NCBI GenBank assembly: GCA_015069465.1
Contig: SVIO01000003.1
Coordinates: 62,001-126,000 of the forward strand
From: Clostridiales bacterium
GTDB lineage: Bacteria; Bacillota; Clostridia; Christensenellales; Borkfalkiaceae
Direction of reading: 5' to 3'
Length of the DNA: 64,000 nucleotides
Both the position numbers and the translations under genes were made by a program. A model generated the notes under the pieces. It was not told the DNA's origin. It searched no databases and saw nothing but the letters and a program-made list of their open reading frames with translations. Position 1 is the first letter of the stretch. The number at the start of each line of letters is the position of its first letter. Shown here in pieces: positions 52,125 to 60,766 of this stretch.

Positions 52125-52249
52125 AATAGCCCAAGACAGTAGGTAATATGTAATTGTGATTTATCGCAAACCTGCCGAGGCAGAAATTAAGTAGTATAAA
52201 AATCAGTTTTTATGCCCTTGCGTTCTGTTTCGGAGTGCAAGGGCTTTTT
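52125..52249 (+). promoter_or_regulatory. L10 leader RNA with terminator
   Basis: Contains AGACAGTAGGTAAT, TTATCGCAAACCTGCCGAGG and ATTAAGT, the conserved blocks of the L10 (rplJ) leader bound by the L10-L12 complex, then a terminator GCCCTTGC/GCAAGGGC (52214-52244) with a T5 run. Confidence 0.88.
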
Positions 52250-52272
52250 CATTAAATCAAGGAGGTAATAAA

Positions 52273-52761
52273 ATGTCAGCAAATAAAGAGGCTAGAATAG
52301 AATTATCTGGTGTTATTAAAGAAAAAATTCAAGACGCTAAATCAGTTGTTTTCGTAAAATTCAGTGGTTTAACTGTTGCAGAAGACACAGAACTTCGTCG
52401 TGAATTTAGAAAGAACAATGTTGAATATAAGGTGTACAAAAACACACTTATTAGAAAAGCGTTTGAATCTTTAGGAATTACCGATTTTAACGACGATTTG
52501 AACGGCCCAACAGCTGTTGCTTTCGGTTCTGATGAAACTGGTGCTGCTAAAGTAGTTGTAGACGCAGCAAAGAAATATCAAGATAAGGTAGTTGTTAAGA
52601 GCGCTTATTTTGAAGAAAAGAGATTGGATGTAAACGGCGTTAAAGCGCTTGCTGCAATCCCATCAAAGCAACAACTTTATGCTATGCTTGCAAGTGCATT
52701 ACTTGGTGTTCCAAGAGCACTCGCTATTGCACTTAATCAAGTTGCAGAAAAAAATGCTTAA
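52273..52761 (+). CDS. rplJ: 50S ribosomal protein uL10
   Basis: 162 aa: KEARIELSGVIKEKIQDAKSVVFVKFSGLTVAEDTELRREFRKNNVEYKVYKNTLIRKAFE, then GPTAVAFGSDE and a helical stalk base. AGGAGG precedes the ATG. Confidence 0.97.
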   Translation: MSANKEARIELSGVIKEKIQDAKSVVFVKFSGLTVAEDTELRREFRKNNVEYKVYKNTLIRKAFESLGITDFNDDLNGPTAVAFGSDETGAAKVVVDAAKKYQDKVVVKSAYFEEKRLDVNGVKALAAIPSKQQLYAMLASALLGVPRALAIALNQVAEKNA

Positions 52762-52813
52762 TAGCAAAAATTATTAAATTAAAAAATTAACCCATTATTA
52801 GGAGGAAAGAAAA

Positions 52814-53182
52814 ATGGCAGATATTCAAAAAATGTTAGAAGAAATTAAAGGCATGAGCGTTATGGAACTTAACGAACTCGTTAAAGCAATAGAAGAAGAA
52901 TTTGGTGTAAGTGCCGCTGCATCTGTTGCAGTTGCTGCTGCTCCAGCTGAAGCTGCTCCTGCTGCTGAAGAAAAGACAGAATTCAAAGTAGTTCTTAAAG
53001 AAGTTGGTGGCAACAAGATTGGTGTTATCAAAGTTATTAAGGAAGTTACAGGTTTAGGTCTTGTTGAATCTAAGGCTCTTGCTGAAGATGGCAAAGTAAT
53101 CAAAGAAAGCGCTTCTAAAGAAGAAGCTGACGCTATGATTGCTAAGTTCAAGGAAGCTGGCGCTACAGTTGTTGCTGAATAA
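52814..53182 (+). CDS. rplL: 50S ribosomal protein bL12
   Basis: 122 aa: N-terminal dimerisation helices, Ala/Glu hinge ([18 protein letters not shown]), and the C-domain [41 protein letters not shown] lies before the start. rpoB is not downstream; a terminator is. Confidence 0.98.
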   Translation: MADIQKMLEEIKGMSVMELNELVKAIEEEFGVSAAASVAVAAAPAEAAPAAEEKTEFKVVLKEVGGNKIGVIKVIKEVTGLGLVESKALAEDGKVIKESASKEEADAMIAKFKEAGATVVAE

Positions 53183-53209
53183 TTTTATTCTACTAACAAA
53201 ATCAAAAAT

Positions 53210-53246
53210 AAAGTGGACTTAATTTTTAAGTCCACTTTGTTTTTTT
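53210..53246 (+). terminator. Terminator after rplL
   Basis: AAAGTGGACTT (53210-53220) / AAGTCCACTTT (53228-53238), loop AATTTTT, then GTTTTTTT. Confidence 0.9.
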
Positions 53247-53308
53247 GCAAAAAATGACCAAAAAAACACAAACTAGCAATTTAAATGCAAGGAAAGCCAT
53301 AAGTTTTA

Positions 53309-53337
53309 TTGACAAAATGTGAAAAAATAAGTAAAAT
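53309..53337 (+). promoter_or_regulatory. Promoter of the cyclophilin-like lipoprotein gene
   Basis: TTGACA (53309-53314), 17 bases, TAAAAT (53332-53337). Confidence 0.8.
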
Positions 53338-53387
53338 AGTTCTATACACTATTTATATACTTATATAATATTGTTTTGGAGAATTTT

Positions 53388-54242
53388 ATGAATAAACTTA
53401 AAAAACTTTTTATTAGCGCAGTTGCAATTTTGCTATCTTTAATATGCGTATTTGGGCTAACTGCGTGTGGGGAAGATATCGATGAAGTTGATATAAAGGT
53501 TGCTCTTTACAACTTTGAAGATGAAGAAGTTGACAACTATACTTTTGAAATAGAACTTTATCGTCACCTTGCACCTAAAACAGTTGATGCAATAGCAAAA
53601 TATCTTAAAGCAGGATATTATAACGGCGCTGTTTTTTATAGACATGCAAAGTATAAAAACCAAATTATGATTGGCGACATAATGTATAACCCAGCATTAA
53701 ACGAAAACGAAGGTTTTTATCTAAACGATAAAAAGCCTAACCTTGAAGGCGAATTCAAAAATGGTGGAACTGTTGGTTCAAACTTAAAGGCTGAAAAAGG
53801 TTCTATCGGTCTTTGGAGAACTTGGATGGCTCAAGACAGCAATTATAATCAAGGTAGCACAGGCTTTAACACAGGTAGCGCAACTTGGTTTATTCCTAAC
53901 TATGATATTACAACATATAACGATTACTTCTGTATCTTTGCTAAATATGACCCAGAAGCAAGTGGCAACAAAAAAATGTTAGAAGCATTAAACAAACTTT
54001 TCACTTCTGATGTGTATTATCAAACGTACACAATCTATTATACAGGTGAATATGGCGAAAATGGCGAAGGCTTAACCTTCCACTGTGTAAAGAGTGAAGA
54101 CTTTAACGAAAACGATGAAAACATTTTCAAAGCAGAAGAAAATAGCAGTCAATATGTTTGTTATAATGCTTATGAAATTCAAGTGCCTATGACAAGTGAT
54201 GGACAAATTGCTGCATCAATATCAAGTGCTAAGGTTAAATAA
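53388..54242 (+). CDS. Cyclophilin-like lipoprotein
   Basis: 284 aa from ATG 53388 (GGAG upstream). Signal peptide with lipobox GLTAC; mature protein starts CGEDIDE. FEIELYRHLAPKTVDAIAKYLKAGYYNGAVFYRH parallels the cyclophilin start (xELxPxxAPKTVxNFxxLxxxGxYxGxxFHR), with insertion of extra loops and weak match to the FMxQGGD and later active-site blocks. A surface peptidyl-prolyl isomerase, perhaps inactive. Followed by the CotH-domain gene 72 bases later. Confidence 0.75.
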   Translation: MNKLKKLFISAVAILLSLICVFGLTACGEDIDEVDIKVALYNFEDEEVDNYTFEIELYRHLAPKTVDAIAKYLKAGYYNGAVFYRHAKYKNQIMIGDIMYNPALNENEGFYLNDKKPNLEGEFKNGGTVGSNLKAEKGSIGLWRTWMAQDSNYNQGSTGFNTGSATWFIPNYDITTYNDYFCIFAKYDPEASGNKKMLEALNKLFTSDVYYQTYTIYYTGEYGENGEGLTFHCVKSEDFNENDENIFKAEENSSQYVCYNAYEIQVPMTSDGQIAASISSAKVK

Positions 54243-54314
54243 ATATAAAAACAAAAATGGTTTGGCTAAGCACCAAATCATTTTTTGATTTAAAAACGAT
54301 ATAAAGGAAAAAAT

Positions 54315-56417
54315 ATGAAAAAGCATATAGCAGTTATAATTGCAATTTTTAGTATTCTTGGGGGAGCGTGTGGATTTTACGACTTTTTAGTTGATGAATC
54401 TCTTTATAGAGCGCTTGGTGGCGTTTCTTTAATGCTTGTTGGTGCAACATTGTTTATTTATGCCATTTTGGCAAAGAAAAAGTCTTGGCTAAATAAAGTT
54501 ATTGACCTTTTGATAGTTTTATTGGTTGCCACAAGTTACATTTTCTTAACAAGTAATTACCTTTTAGGCGCAGTGTTTATGTTTGTTGCAAGTGCCTTAG
54601 TTATTGCAGGGCACTTTATCAAATGCCAAAAACTAAAACCTATAATTTTCTTAAGCATAGCAATTTCGCTTCCAACAACTTTGGTTTTAATTTTTGCAAA
54701 GTTTTATGGTTTTGATAGTGTTTTGTGCCAAATTGCAAACATCATTTATATGGTGGCAGTAAGCACCGTTTTGGCTATATCAATTTATAGATTTTATAAA
54801 AAGCAAAGTTTAAGTTCAGTTTTTGGTTTGGTTTTTGGCATAATCTTTTATGTCCTTAACTTCTTAATCGTTCTAAACAGGTTTTCTAACTTGTCAAGAT
54901 ATTATGGATATACGATAACGGCGCTATATGTGGTTTGCATTTTCATCTTTGCGCTAAGCAAACTTTATAAAAAGTGTTGCTGTAGTGAAAAACTTGGCTC
55001 GTGCCAAAACAAAGAAAAAACATGCTTTGGTTCAAATAAAGGCATTATAAAATTTAGCATTTCTATGCTTTTAGTGGTGACGTTTGTGCTTTCTTCATTT
55101 GTGGGCACTTTCAACGCATTAAACGTGGCTGGCCCAAAAGTTACAAAAGAACAATTTATAAGCACTTATAAAAAAGATTTACAAATACCTATCGTTGAAA
55201 TCAACACCGAAAATAACCAACTTCCAAAAACAAAAGAAGAATACTTAAATTGTTCTTTCTCAATAACAAATTGTGCTAACCCAGACCACAACTTTTCGGT
55301 TGATATGAAAGAAAGTTATGGCGATAGTGACAGCGTGGGAATAAGACTTCGTGGAAACAGCACAAAACTTCTTAAAAAACAACCATTTAGAATTAAATTT
55401 GACAAAAAGAAGTCGGTTTTAGGTTTAGAAAAGAATAAAAGTTGGGTTTTACTTGCAGACCATCTTGATATCTCTTATATAAAGAATTTTACAGCATTTA
55501 ATCTTGCAAAGGGGTTTGACAACCTTGACTTTACACCAACGCCAAACCACGTTGCCTTGATTATAAATAATCAGTTTAAGGGCTTATACCTTTTGTGCGA
55601 ACAAATTGATGAAAAAGAAGGCAGGGCTAATGTAGAAGCCGACTTTGACGCAAGTATTGATAACGATTTTCCTTTCCTAATTGAAATGGATAGAAATGCC
55701 CACTTAGAAGGGGTGACAGGCGTTGATAACTTTTATGTAGAAGATTTTTATCCTGTTGAAATTAAATATCCAGAAAGCGATGAAAGGGGCAAAACGGCAA
55801 CCGAAGATAGAGTTTATGACTATATAAAAGAGTATGTAAACGCAGTGTTTGAATCGTTAAAAACGGGCGAAAAGGTAAACACAAGTTTTTCTAGTCAACC
55901 TGTTGGGTTTAACGATTTAGTTGATATAGATAGCCTAGTTGATTATTATCTTGTTAACGAAATAATGCACAGCCAAGACAATGCTTGGGGAAGCATATAT
56001 TTGCATAAAGAAAAGGGTGGCAAGTTAAAGTTCGGTCCTGTTTGGGATTTTGACTGGTCCATGTCAAACACTTTTGATGGTGGCTATGACGTTTCGGATA
56101 TAGAAAGCGCTAAAAATCTTACGCTTATGAAAACTTCGCCAATTTACTCAAAATTCTTTAGCAACGAGCAAAATTATGGGCTTTTACAAACAAGATTTAA
56201 TCAAATAAAAGAGCAAATTATAAATGTTGCAAACTATTTGGGCGAATATAAGTCGTCGATTGAAAAAGTTGCGCTTTTAGATAGCAAAATGTGGCACGGC
56301 ATAACGGGTGAATTAAACTATGACTATGTAAGATTATATCTACTTGATAGATATTCTTATATGCAAGATGTGTTTAGTTTAGGTTACTCTCAATTTATTG
56401 CTCAAATAAATCAATAA
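54315..56417 (+). CDS. Membrane protein with extracytoplasmic CotH-kinase domain
   Basis: 700 aa. Residues 1-270 contain about eight hydrophobic helices and a Cys-rich loop (KKCCCSEKLGSCQNKEKTC); another helix at about 240-265. The rest is CotH: SVGIRLRGNSTKLLKKQPFRIKFDKKKSVLGLEKNKSWVLLAD, SYIKNFTAFNLA, IINNQFKGLYLLCEQIDEKEGR, IDSLVDYYLVNEIMHSQDNAWGSIYLHKEK and KFGPVWDFDWSM. CotH kinases phosphorylate spore-coat or surface proteins. The polytopic N-terminus is not usual. AAGGA precedes the ATG. Confidence 0.85.
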   Translation: MKKHIAVIIAIFSILGGACGFYDFLVDESLYRALGGVSLMLVGATLFIYAILAKKKSWLNKVIDLLIVLLVATSYIFLTSNYLLGAVFMFVASALVIAGHFIKCQKLKPIIFLSIAISLPTTLVLIFAKFYGFDSVLCQIANIIYMVAVSTVLAISIYRFYKKQSLSSVFGLVFGIIFYVLNFLIVLNRFSNLSRYYGYTITALYVVCIFIFALSKLYKKCCCSEKLGSCQNKEKTCFGSNKGIIKFSISMLLVVTFVLSSFVGTFNALNVAGPKVTKEQFISTYKKDLQIPIVEINTENNQLPKTKEEYLNCSFSITNCANPDHNFSVDMKESYGDSDSVGIRLRGNSTKLLKKQPFRIKFDKKKSVLGLEKNKSWVLLADHLDISYIKNFTAFNLAKGFDNLDFTPTPNHVALIINNQFKGLYLLCEQIDEKEGRANVEADFDASIDNDFPFLIEMDRNAHLEGVTGVDNFYVEDFYPVEIKYPESDERGKTATEDRVYDYIKEYVNAVFESLKTGEKVNTSFSSQPVGFNDLVDIDSLVDYYLVNEIMHSQDNAWGSIYLHKEKGGKLKFGPVWDFDWSMSNTFDGGYDVSDIESAKNLTLMKTSPIYSKFFSNEQNYGLLQTRFNQIKEQIINVANYLGEYKSSIEKVALLDSKMWHGITGELNYDYVRLYLLDRYSYMQDVFSLGYSQFIAQINQ

Positions 56418-56443
56418 TTAAAATTAGTGATAAATGCAAAACA

Positions 56444-56474
56444 AAAGGTCTAGTGAATAACTAGACCTTTTTTA
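56444..56474. terminator. Bidirectional terminator after the CotH gene
   Basis: AAAGGTCTAG / CTAGACCTTT (56444-56453, 56461-56470) then TTT. Confidence 0.85.
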
Positions 56475-57393
56475 TGTTGCAAATTTTTTTATTTTTTGTG
56501 TCAAAAGAAAAATACTCGGCAAAATACTCGTTTTGGCTTTTAATATAAATGAGCCCCACTTCATTAAGGCATCTAAACTCTGGTGGGGGGAATACGCCTA
56601 TAAAGTCACCAAAAAAGCCTTTAAGGTGGCTAGAATTTTGCTTTAAGTCCTCGCTTAAAAACTCATCGACATTGCCACCGACTAAAAATTCTTCTAAAAA
56701 AGCGTAGGGGATAACGGCATCGCTTAAATCTTCTACTTTATAATTTTCATCTCGTTCTACAAGAGTGTTTTTGGCGATTAAGTTTTTGCCCAAAAAATCC
56801 CACTCTATAGTTAGTTTGTGTTTAGCAATATCCAAAAACTTTTGTGTGGTTTTTAAGCCGTTTTCAAAGCACACGGCATCAATATTTTTAGAAAAAACTT
56901 TGCTAATTTTATCTTCAAGTAAATAGCAAGTTAAAAGATTTTTCTCAACAAAATGCACGGCTATAAATTGATAATTGTTTATAACGAAAGGGGTGATGTC
57001 GGCATGGCTATCGGTCATAAAAAAGGTTTGGGCAACAAAATCGGTTGGCGTTTCGATAGAGAGTTTAAGTCCGTTTTCTCTAAACACGGTGACAACGGCA
57101 AAAGGAAATTTTTGCTGATTTATTATGCTAAAGGGCGCAAATGAAGATAGGCAAACAAAACTTATAACATATGCGCCTTTTAGGTCTGTTATGATAGTTC
57201 CGTTAGGTGGATTTATCAAAAAGTCATTATCTAGCATAAAACTAATAGGATATTCCGTTCGGTTTAGTGGGCAAACTTCAACAAAGGCATTATTGTCTAA
57301 ACTAAATTTTTTCATAGCCTTGTCAATCTTGCCACTATACACACCGTTTACTTTTATAATTGCAGGAAATTCCGAAATAAAATAAAATTGCAT
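56461..57393 (-). CDS. Hypothetical protein, no family recognised
   Basis: 310 aa, predicted cytoplasmic and strand-rich, without signal peptide or transmembrane helix. Opens MQFYFISEFPAIIKVNGVYSGKIDKAMKKF, which looks like a short beta-domain of PEGA-like type; later TIITDLKGAYVISFVCLS, IIAKNTLVERDENYKVEDL and a C-terminal FPPPEFRCLNEVGLIYIKSQNEYFAEYFSF. Divergent from the putative DNA-binding gene at 57467. Codon use matches the resident genome, so it is likely a lineage protein. Confidence 0.6.
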   Translation of the reverse strand: MQFYFISEFPAIIKVNGVYSGKIDKAMKKFSLDNNAFVEVCPLNRTEYPISFMLDNDFLINPPNGTIITDLKGAYVISFVCLSSFAPFSIINQQKFPFAVVTVFRENGLKLSIETPTDFVAQTFFMTDSHADITPFVINNYQFIAVHFVEKNLLTCYLLEDKISKVFSKNIDAVCFENGLKTTQKFLDIAKHKLTIEWDFLGKNLIAKNTLVERDENYKVEDLSDAVIPYAFLEEFLVGGNVDEFLSEDLKQNSSHLKGFFGDFIGVFPPPEFRCLNEVGLIYIKSQNEYFAEYFSFDTKNKKICNIKKV

Positions 57394-57466
57394 TATATTA
57401 AAGGGTATGTATAATTTAACTTTATTATGTCAATAATCTTGAGGCAAAGACTTTTAGGGGGAAATT

Positions 57467-58168
57467 ATGGATAAGATATATGGATATAAACAAAAAGACA
57501 TCGTTGGCCTAGCAAAATTTTTAATGGAAAAACAAAATTGTTCGCTGTCAAATATTTTTGAAGAGTATGGCGCACTTAACGGCAAGGCAAAAGGCACGGT
57601 TAGAAATTTATATTATGCCCTAGCCAAAAAAAGCATAGAAGATAAAGATTTTTGCCAAAAACACCTTGGTGGAAATCCTATTAAAATAAGCAAAGGCAAA
57701 GAGTTTGATGAAAAGGAAGAAAGAAATTTGATTAAAACAATTTTAGCGTCCAAAACAAATGGGAACTCGGTTAGAAGCATTATAATGCAAATGGCTGGTG
57801 GCGATGCAAAACTTGCACTAAGATATCAAAACAAATTTCGAAATGCAGTTAAGTATAAGCCACAACTAATTGCCCAAATAATAAGCGAAATTCAGGGCGA
57901 AGGAAAAAGTGTTAGTTTTAATCTTGAAAAGAAAACAAGCCCTTGTGTAATAAGCGAGCATCAATTTGATAAACTTAAGTTTGAAATAGACGGACTTGTT
58001 CAAAGAATATCTCTTAAAATTCAAAAAGAAAACGAATATTTAAGGCAAAGAATTGGCGTTTTAGAAAACGAAAACCTTAAACTTATTGCACTTTTATATG
58101 GTAGTGAAAGTGCTGGCGATGCACGAAAATTTTTTAAGTCAAACACAAAAAAACAATTTATAAATTAA
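57467..58168 (+). CDS. Putative DNA-binding protein with C-terminal coiled coil
   Basis: 233 aa, basic and helical. YKQKDIVGLAKFLMEKQNCSLSNIFEEYGALNGKAKGTVRNLYYALAKK resembles a tandem HTH; EFDEKEERNLIKTILASKTNGNSVRSIIMQMAGGD repeats the style; residues 165-215 form a heptad-like helix (EIDGLVQRISLKIQKENEYLRQRIGVLENENLKLIALLYG). AGGGGGA precedes the ATG. Role unknown; the overall plan suggests a regulator, possibly developmental. Confidence 0.6.
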   Translation: MDKIYGYKQKDIVGLAKFLMEKQNCSLSNIFEEYGALNGKAKGTVRNLYYALAKKSIEDKDFCQKHLGGNPIKISKGKEFDEKEERNLIKTILASKTNGNSVRSIIMQMAGGDAKLALRYQNKFRNAVKYKPQLIAQIISEIQGEGKSVSFNLEKKTSPCVISEHQFDKLKFEIDGLVQRISLKIQKENEYLRQRIGVLENENLKLIALLYGSESAGDARKFFKSNTKKQFIN

Positions 58169-58226
58169 ATGTTAAAATGAATAATGCCCAAACAAAAATA
58201 ATCTTTTTTAAGTGGGCATTTTTTGT

Positions 58227-58283
58227 TTGACTTTTACGCAATATATGTTTATAATATCAATTGCAACCAAAATAGTTGCAATT
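58227..58283 (+). promoter_or_regulatory. Promoter and palindromic operator of the isc operon
   Basis: TTGACT (58227-58232), 17 bases, TATAAT (58250-58255), then AATTGCAAC-N7-GTTGCAATT (58259-58283), a perfect 9-bp inverted repeat covering the start site, probably bound by the Rrf2 regulator encoded next. Confidence 0.8.
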
Positions 58284-58298
58284 AAGGAATTAACAAAA

Positions 58299-58700
58299 AT
58301 GAAACTATCTTCAAAAACACATTATGGGCTTATAGCATGCCACATTTTGGCAAAAAACTATCCCGATGGGTTAGTGAGTGCAAGCATGCTAGAAAAATAT
58401 ATTGCCGTATCTGGCAAATATTTAGAAAAGATTTTAAGAATGTTATCAAAAAGGAATATCGTGTGTGCTAGTCGTGGGGCTAGTGGTGGATATTTTCTTG
58501 CAAGAGAGCCAAAGGACATTACTATTGGCGAAGTGGTAAGAGCCTTAGAAGATGATATGGAAATTATAGAGTGTGTAAGCAAAGATAGTAAATGTAAGTG
58601 CTGTCCAACAAGCAATGTTTGGAAAAAACTTTACGATGGAATAAACCAATTATTAGACAGCATGAACTTAGAGCAAATGATAAAAGGTGAACTAAGATAA
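58299..58700 (+). CDS. iscR: Rrf2/IscR-family Fe-S regulator
   Basis: 133 aa from ATG 58299 (TAAGGA upstream). Winged HTH SAKTHYG-type start (LSSKTHYGLIACHILAKN), VSGKYLEKILRMLSKRNIVCASRGASGGYFLAREPKDITIGEVVRALE, and a Cys cluster Cys92, Cys99, Cys101, Cys102 that could bind an Fe-S cluster. Leads iscS-iscU; autorepression via the palindrome is inferred. Confidence 0.9.
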   Translation: MKLSSKTHYGLIACHILAKNYPDGLVSASMLEKYIAVSGKYLEKILRMLSKRNIVCASRGASGGYFLAREPKDITIGEVVRALEDDMEIIECVSKDSKCKCCPTSNVWKKLYDGINQLLDSMNLEQMIKGELR

Positions 58701-58711
58701 AAGGAGCGCTA

Positions 58712-59893
58712 ATGAAACCTATATATTTTGACCACGCTGCAACAACACCTGTTTGCAAAGAAGCGTTAGAAAAGATGTTGCCATATTTTAGTGACGTGTT
58801 TGGAAATCCAAACAGTCAGCACGCTTTTGGCAGAGAGAGTGCAAAGGCTGTTGATGGGGCAAGGGATAGCATTGCAAAAATTATAAACTGCAAGCCAAAC
58901 GAACTTTATTTTACTGCTGGTGGCACAGAAAGTGACAACTGGGCATTAAGGGGTGTTGCGCATGCTTATAAGGATAAAGGCAACCACATTGTAATAAGTC
59001 CAATAGAGCACGCTGCAATGATAGTAACGGCAAAGGAACTTAAAAAAGAAGGCTTTGATGTCGACTTTATGAAGGTTGATGAATATGGCTTTGTCGACCT
59101 TGACCACTTAAAGAGCATAGTTAAAAAAGGCACAATTTTTGTGGGTTGTATGCTTGCTAATAACGAAGTGGGAACTATAGAACCTATAAAAGAAATTGCC
59201 GAAATAGCACACTCAGTTGGGGCAATTTGCTTTACCGATGCTGTTCAAGCGGCTGGCGTTCTTAAAATCGACGTAAAAGATTTGGGCGTTGACCTTATGA
59301 GCATGAGTTCACATAAGATTTATGGACCAAAAGGCGTTGGCGCACTTTATATTAGAAACGGCGTTAAAGTTCAAAGCATTTTAACGGGTGGTCACCAAGA
59401 AAGAACAAAGCGTGGTGGCACAACAAACGTTGCTGGTATAGTCGGCTTTGCCACGGCGTTTGAAATTGCCGATAAAGAAATGCAAAAGAATTTTGAATAT
59501 GTGTCAAGTTTAAGAGACCACTTTATCGATAGAGTGCTCAGCGAAGTTTCATTTGTTAAACTTAACGGACCAAGAGAAAATAGACTTCCTGCAAATGCAG
59601 ACTTTTCGTTTAAGTTCATAGAAGGCGAATCAATCTTGTTTAGCCTTGACCTAGCAGGCATATGCGTTTCTTCAGGCTCGGCTTGTTCTTCAGGCTCGTT
59701 AGAACCATCGCACGTGCTACTTAGTTTAGGACTTCCAGAAGAACTTGCGCACGGCTCAATAAGATTTTCATTTGGCAAGCACAACACTATAGAAGAAGTT
59801 GACTATGCAGTAGACACGATAAAAACGGCAGTTTCTCGCCTTAGAGAAATGTCACCACTATTTAAAAGCGAAGGAGAAATAAAATATGTATAA
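58712..59893 (+). CDS. iscS: Cysteine desulfurase
   Basis: 393 aa: IYFDHAATTPVCKEALEKM, GNPNSQHAFGRESAKAV, FTAGGTESDNWAL, DAVQAAGVL, PLP Lys in SSHKIYGPKGVGALY, and persulfide Cys in SSGSACSSGSLEPSHVLL. Supplies sulfur for Fe-S assembly on IscU. AAGGAG lies before the start. Confidence 0.96.
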   Translation: MKPIYFDHAATTPVCKEALEKMLPYFSDVFGNPNSQHAFGRESAKAVDGARDSIAKIINCKPNELYFTAGGTESDNWALRGVAHAYKDKGNHIVISPIEHAAMIVTAKELKKEGFDVDFMKVDEYGFVDLDHLKSIVKKGTIFVGCMLANNEVGTIEPIKEIAEIAHSVGAICFTDAVQAAGVLKIDVKDLGVDLMSMSSHKIYGPKGVGALYIRNGVKVQSILTGGHQERTKRGGTTNVAGIVGFATAFEIADKEMQKNFEYVSSLRDHFIDRVLSEVSFVKLNGPRENRLPANADFSFKFIEGESILFSLDLAGICVSSGSACSSGSLEPSHVLLSLGLPEELAHGSIRFSFGKHNTIEEVDYAVDTIKTAVSRLREMSPLFKSEGEIKYV

Positions 59894-60257
59894 CGAAAAG
59901 GTAATGCAAGCGTTCCAAAACCCAAAAAACGTTGGAGAAATAGAAAATGCAAGTGGTGTTGGCACAGTTGGTAATGCAAGTTGTGGAGACATTATGCAAA
60001 TTTCACTTAAAATTGAAAACGATATTATCGTTGATGCTAAATTTAAGACTTTTGGCTGTGCTGCAGCAATCGCAACAAGTTCAACAGCAACAGATATGAT
60101 TATCGGTATGACCGTTGAAGAAGCGCTAAAAGTAACAAACAAAAAAGTTATAGAGTGTTTAGGTGGCCTTCCATCACAAAAAATCCACTGCTCAGTATTG
60201 GCAGAAGAAGCGATAAAAAAGGCTATAGACGATTATTTAGCAAAAAAGAACGCTTAA
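59886..60257 (+). CDS. iscU: Fe-S scaffold protein IscU
   Basis: 123 aa: YNEKVMQAFQNPKNVGEIENASGVGTVGNASCGDIMQ with Cys33 and Asp35, FKTFGCAAAIATSS with Cys58 and IHCSVLAEEAI with Cys102. IscU/NifU N-type scaffold. Overlaps iscS by 8 bases. Confidence 0.96.
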   Translation: MYNEKVMQAFQNPKNVGEIENASGVGTVGNASCGDIMQISLKIENDIIVDAKFKTFGCAAAIATSSTATDMIIGMTVEEALKVTNKKVIECLGGLPSQKIHCSVLAEEAIKKAIDDYLAKKNA

Positions 60258-60375
60258 GCGTGCCTAAACTTCGTTATGCTTCGTTTACTGACTGCATTGC
60301 AGACTTCGATGACCAACAAGGTCTATCTCACCCTGCAATTTGTCGAGCCTTGCCTAACTCGTTTATGCGCACTTA
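60255..60375. repeat. 121-nt palindromic/structured element behind iscU
   Basis: Ends TAAGCGTGCCTAAAC (60255-60269) and GTTTATGCGCACTTA (60361-60375) pair at 13 of 15 positions. Inside, ATTGCAG (60296-60302) pairs with CTGCAAT, and GACC-AACAA-GGTC forms an inner hairpin. It is richer in GC than its surroundings and shows no believable gene. It starts at the iscU stop codon. Possibly a dispersed palindromic repeat or structured RNA. Confidence 0.55.
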
Positions 60376-60397
60376 GATAAATTGATAAAAACAAATT

Positions 60398-60434
60398 AAA
60401 AACGCACTATTTATTCAAAATAGTGCGTTTTTTG
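60398..60434. terminator. Bidirectional terminator
   Basis: AAAAACGCACTAT / ATAGTGCGTTTTTT around TTATTCAAA, between the isc operon and the convergent xre gene. Confidence 0.85.
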
Positions 60435-60437
60435 TAT

Positions 60438-60653
60438 TTAATATTCTTCTCTGCCACAAACAATGTCAATGCTTACGCCAAAAAAATCAGCAATTTTCCA
60501 ACACTCTAAAACGCTGGGTTCAATTATGCCTTTTTCCCAACGAGATACATTTGCTTGACTTGTTCCCAATTCCTTTGCAAGTTTAGACTGCGATAAATGG
60601 GCATTTTGTCTAAGTTCTAGGATGTTATTTTTCTTAAAATCAAGTTTTTTCAT
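60438..60653 (-). CDS. Xre-family HTH regulator (module B)
   Basis: 71 aa: NILELRQNAHLSQSKLAKELGTSQANVSRWEKGIIEPSVLECWKIADFFGVSIDIVCGREEY, a single HTH. Divergent from a membrane-protein gene with two TATAC-N6-GTATA operators between them. It differs in sequence from the module A Xre but has the same genetic arrangement. Confidence 0.87.
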   Translation of the reverse strand: MKKLDFKKNNILELRQNAHLSQSKLAKELGTSQANVSRWEKGIIEPSVLECWKIADFFGVSIDIVCGREEY

Positions 60654-60665
60654 ATATTTATATTT

Positions 60666-60718
60666 TATACATTTTTGTATATAAAATGATTGACATATAC
60701 ATATTTGTATAGTATAAT
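60666..60718 (+). promoter_or_regulatory. Promoter with twin Xre operators (module B)
   Basis: TTGACA (60690-60695), 17 bases, TATAAT (60713-60718). Operators TATAC-N6-GTATA at 60666-60681 and 60696-60711, 30 bp apart; the second fills the spacer. Confidence 0.85.
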
Positions 60719-60766
60719 TCGATTATTGTTGAGCGTTCAACAAAAAAACTATACAGAGGTAGAAAT

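Noticed and set aside
60155-60376. 73-codon ORF overlapping iscU and the palindromic element
   Set aside because: Out of frame with iscU, no ribosome site, and composed of the palindrome; no protein-like pattern.
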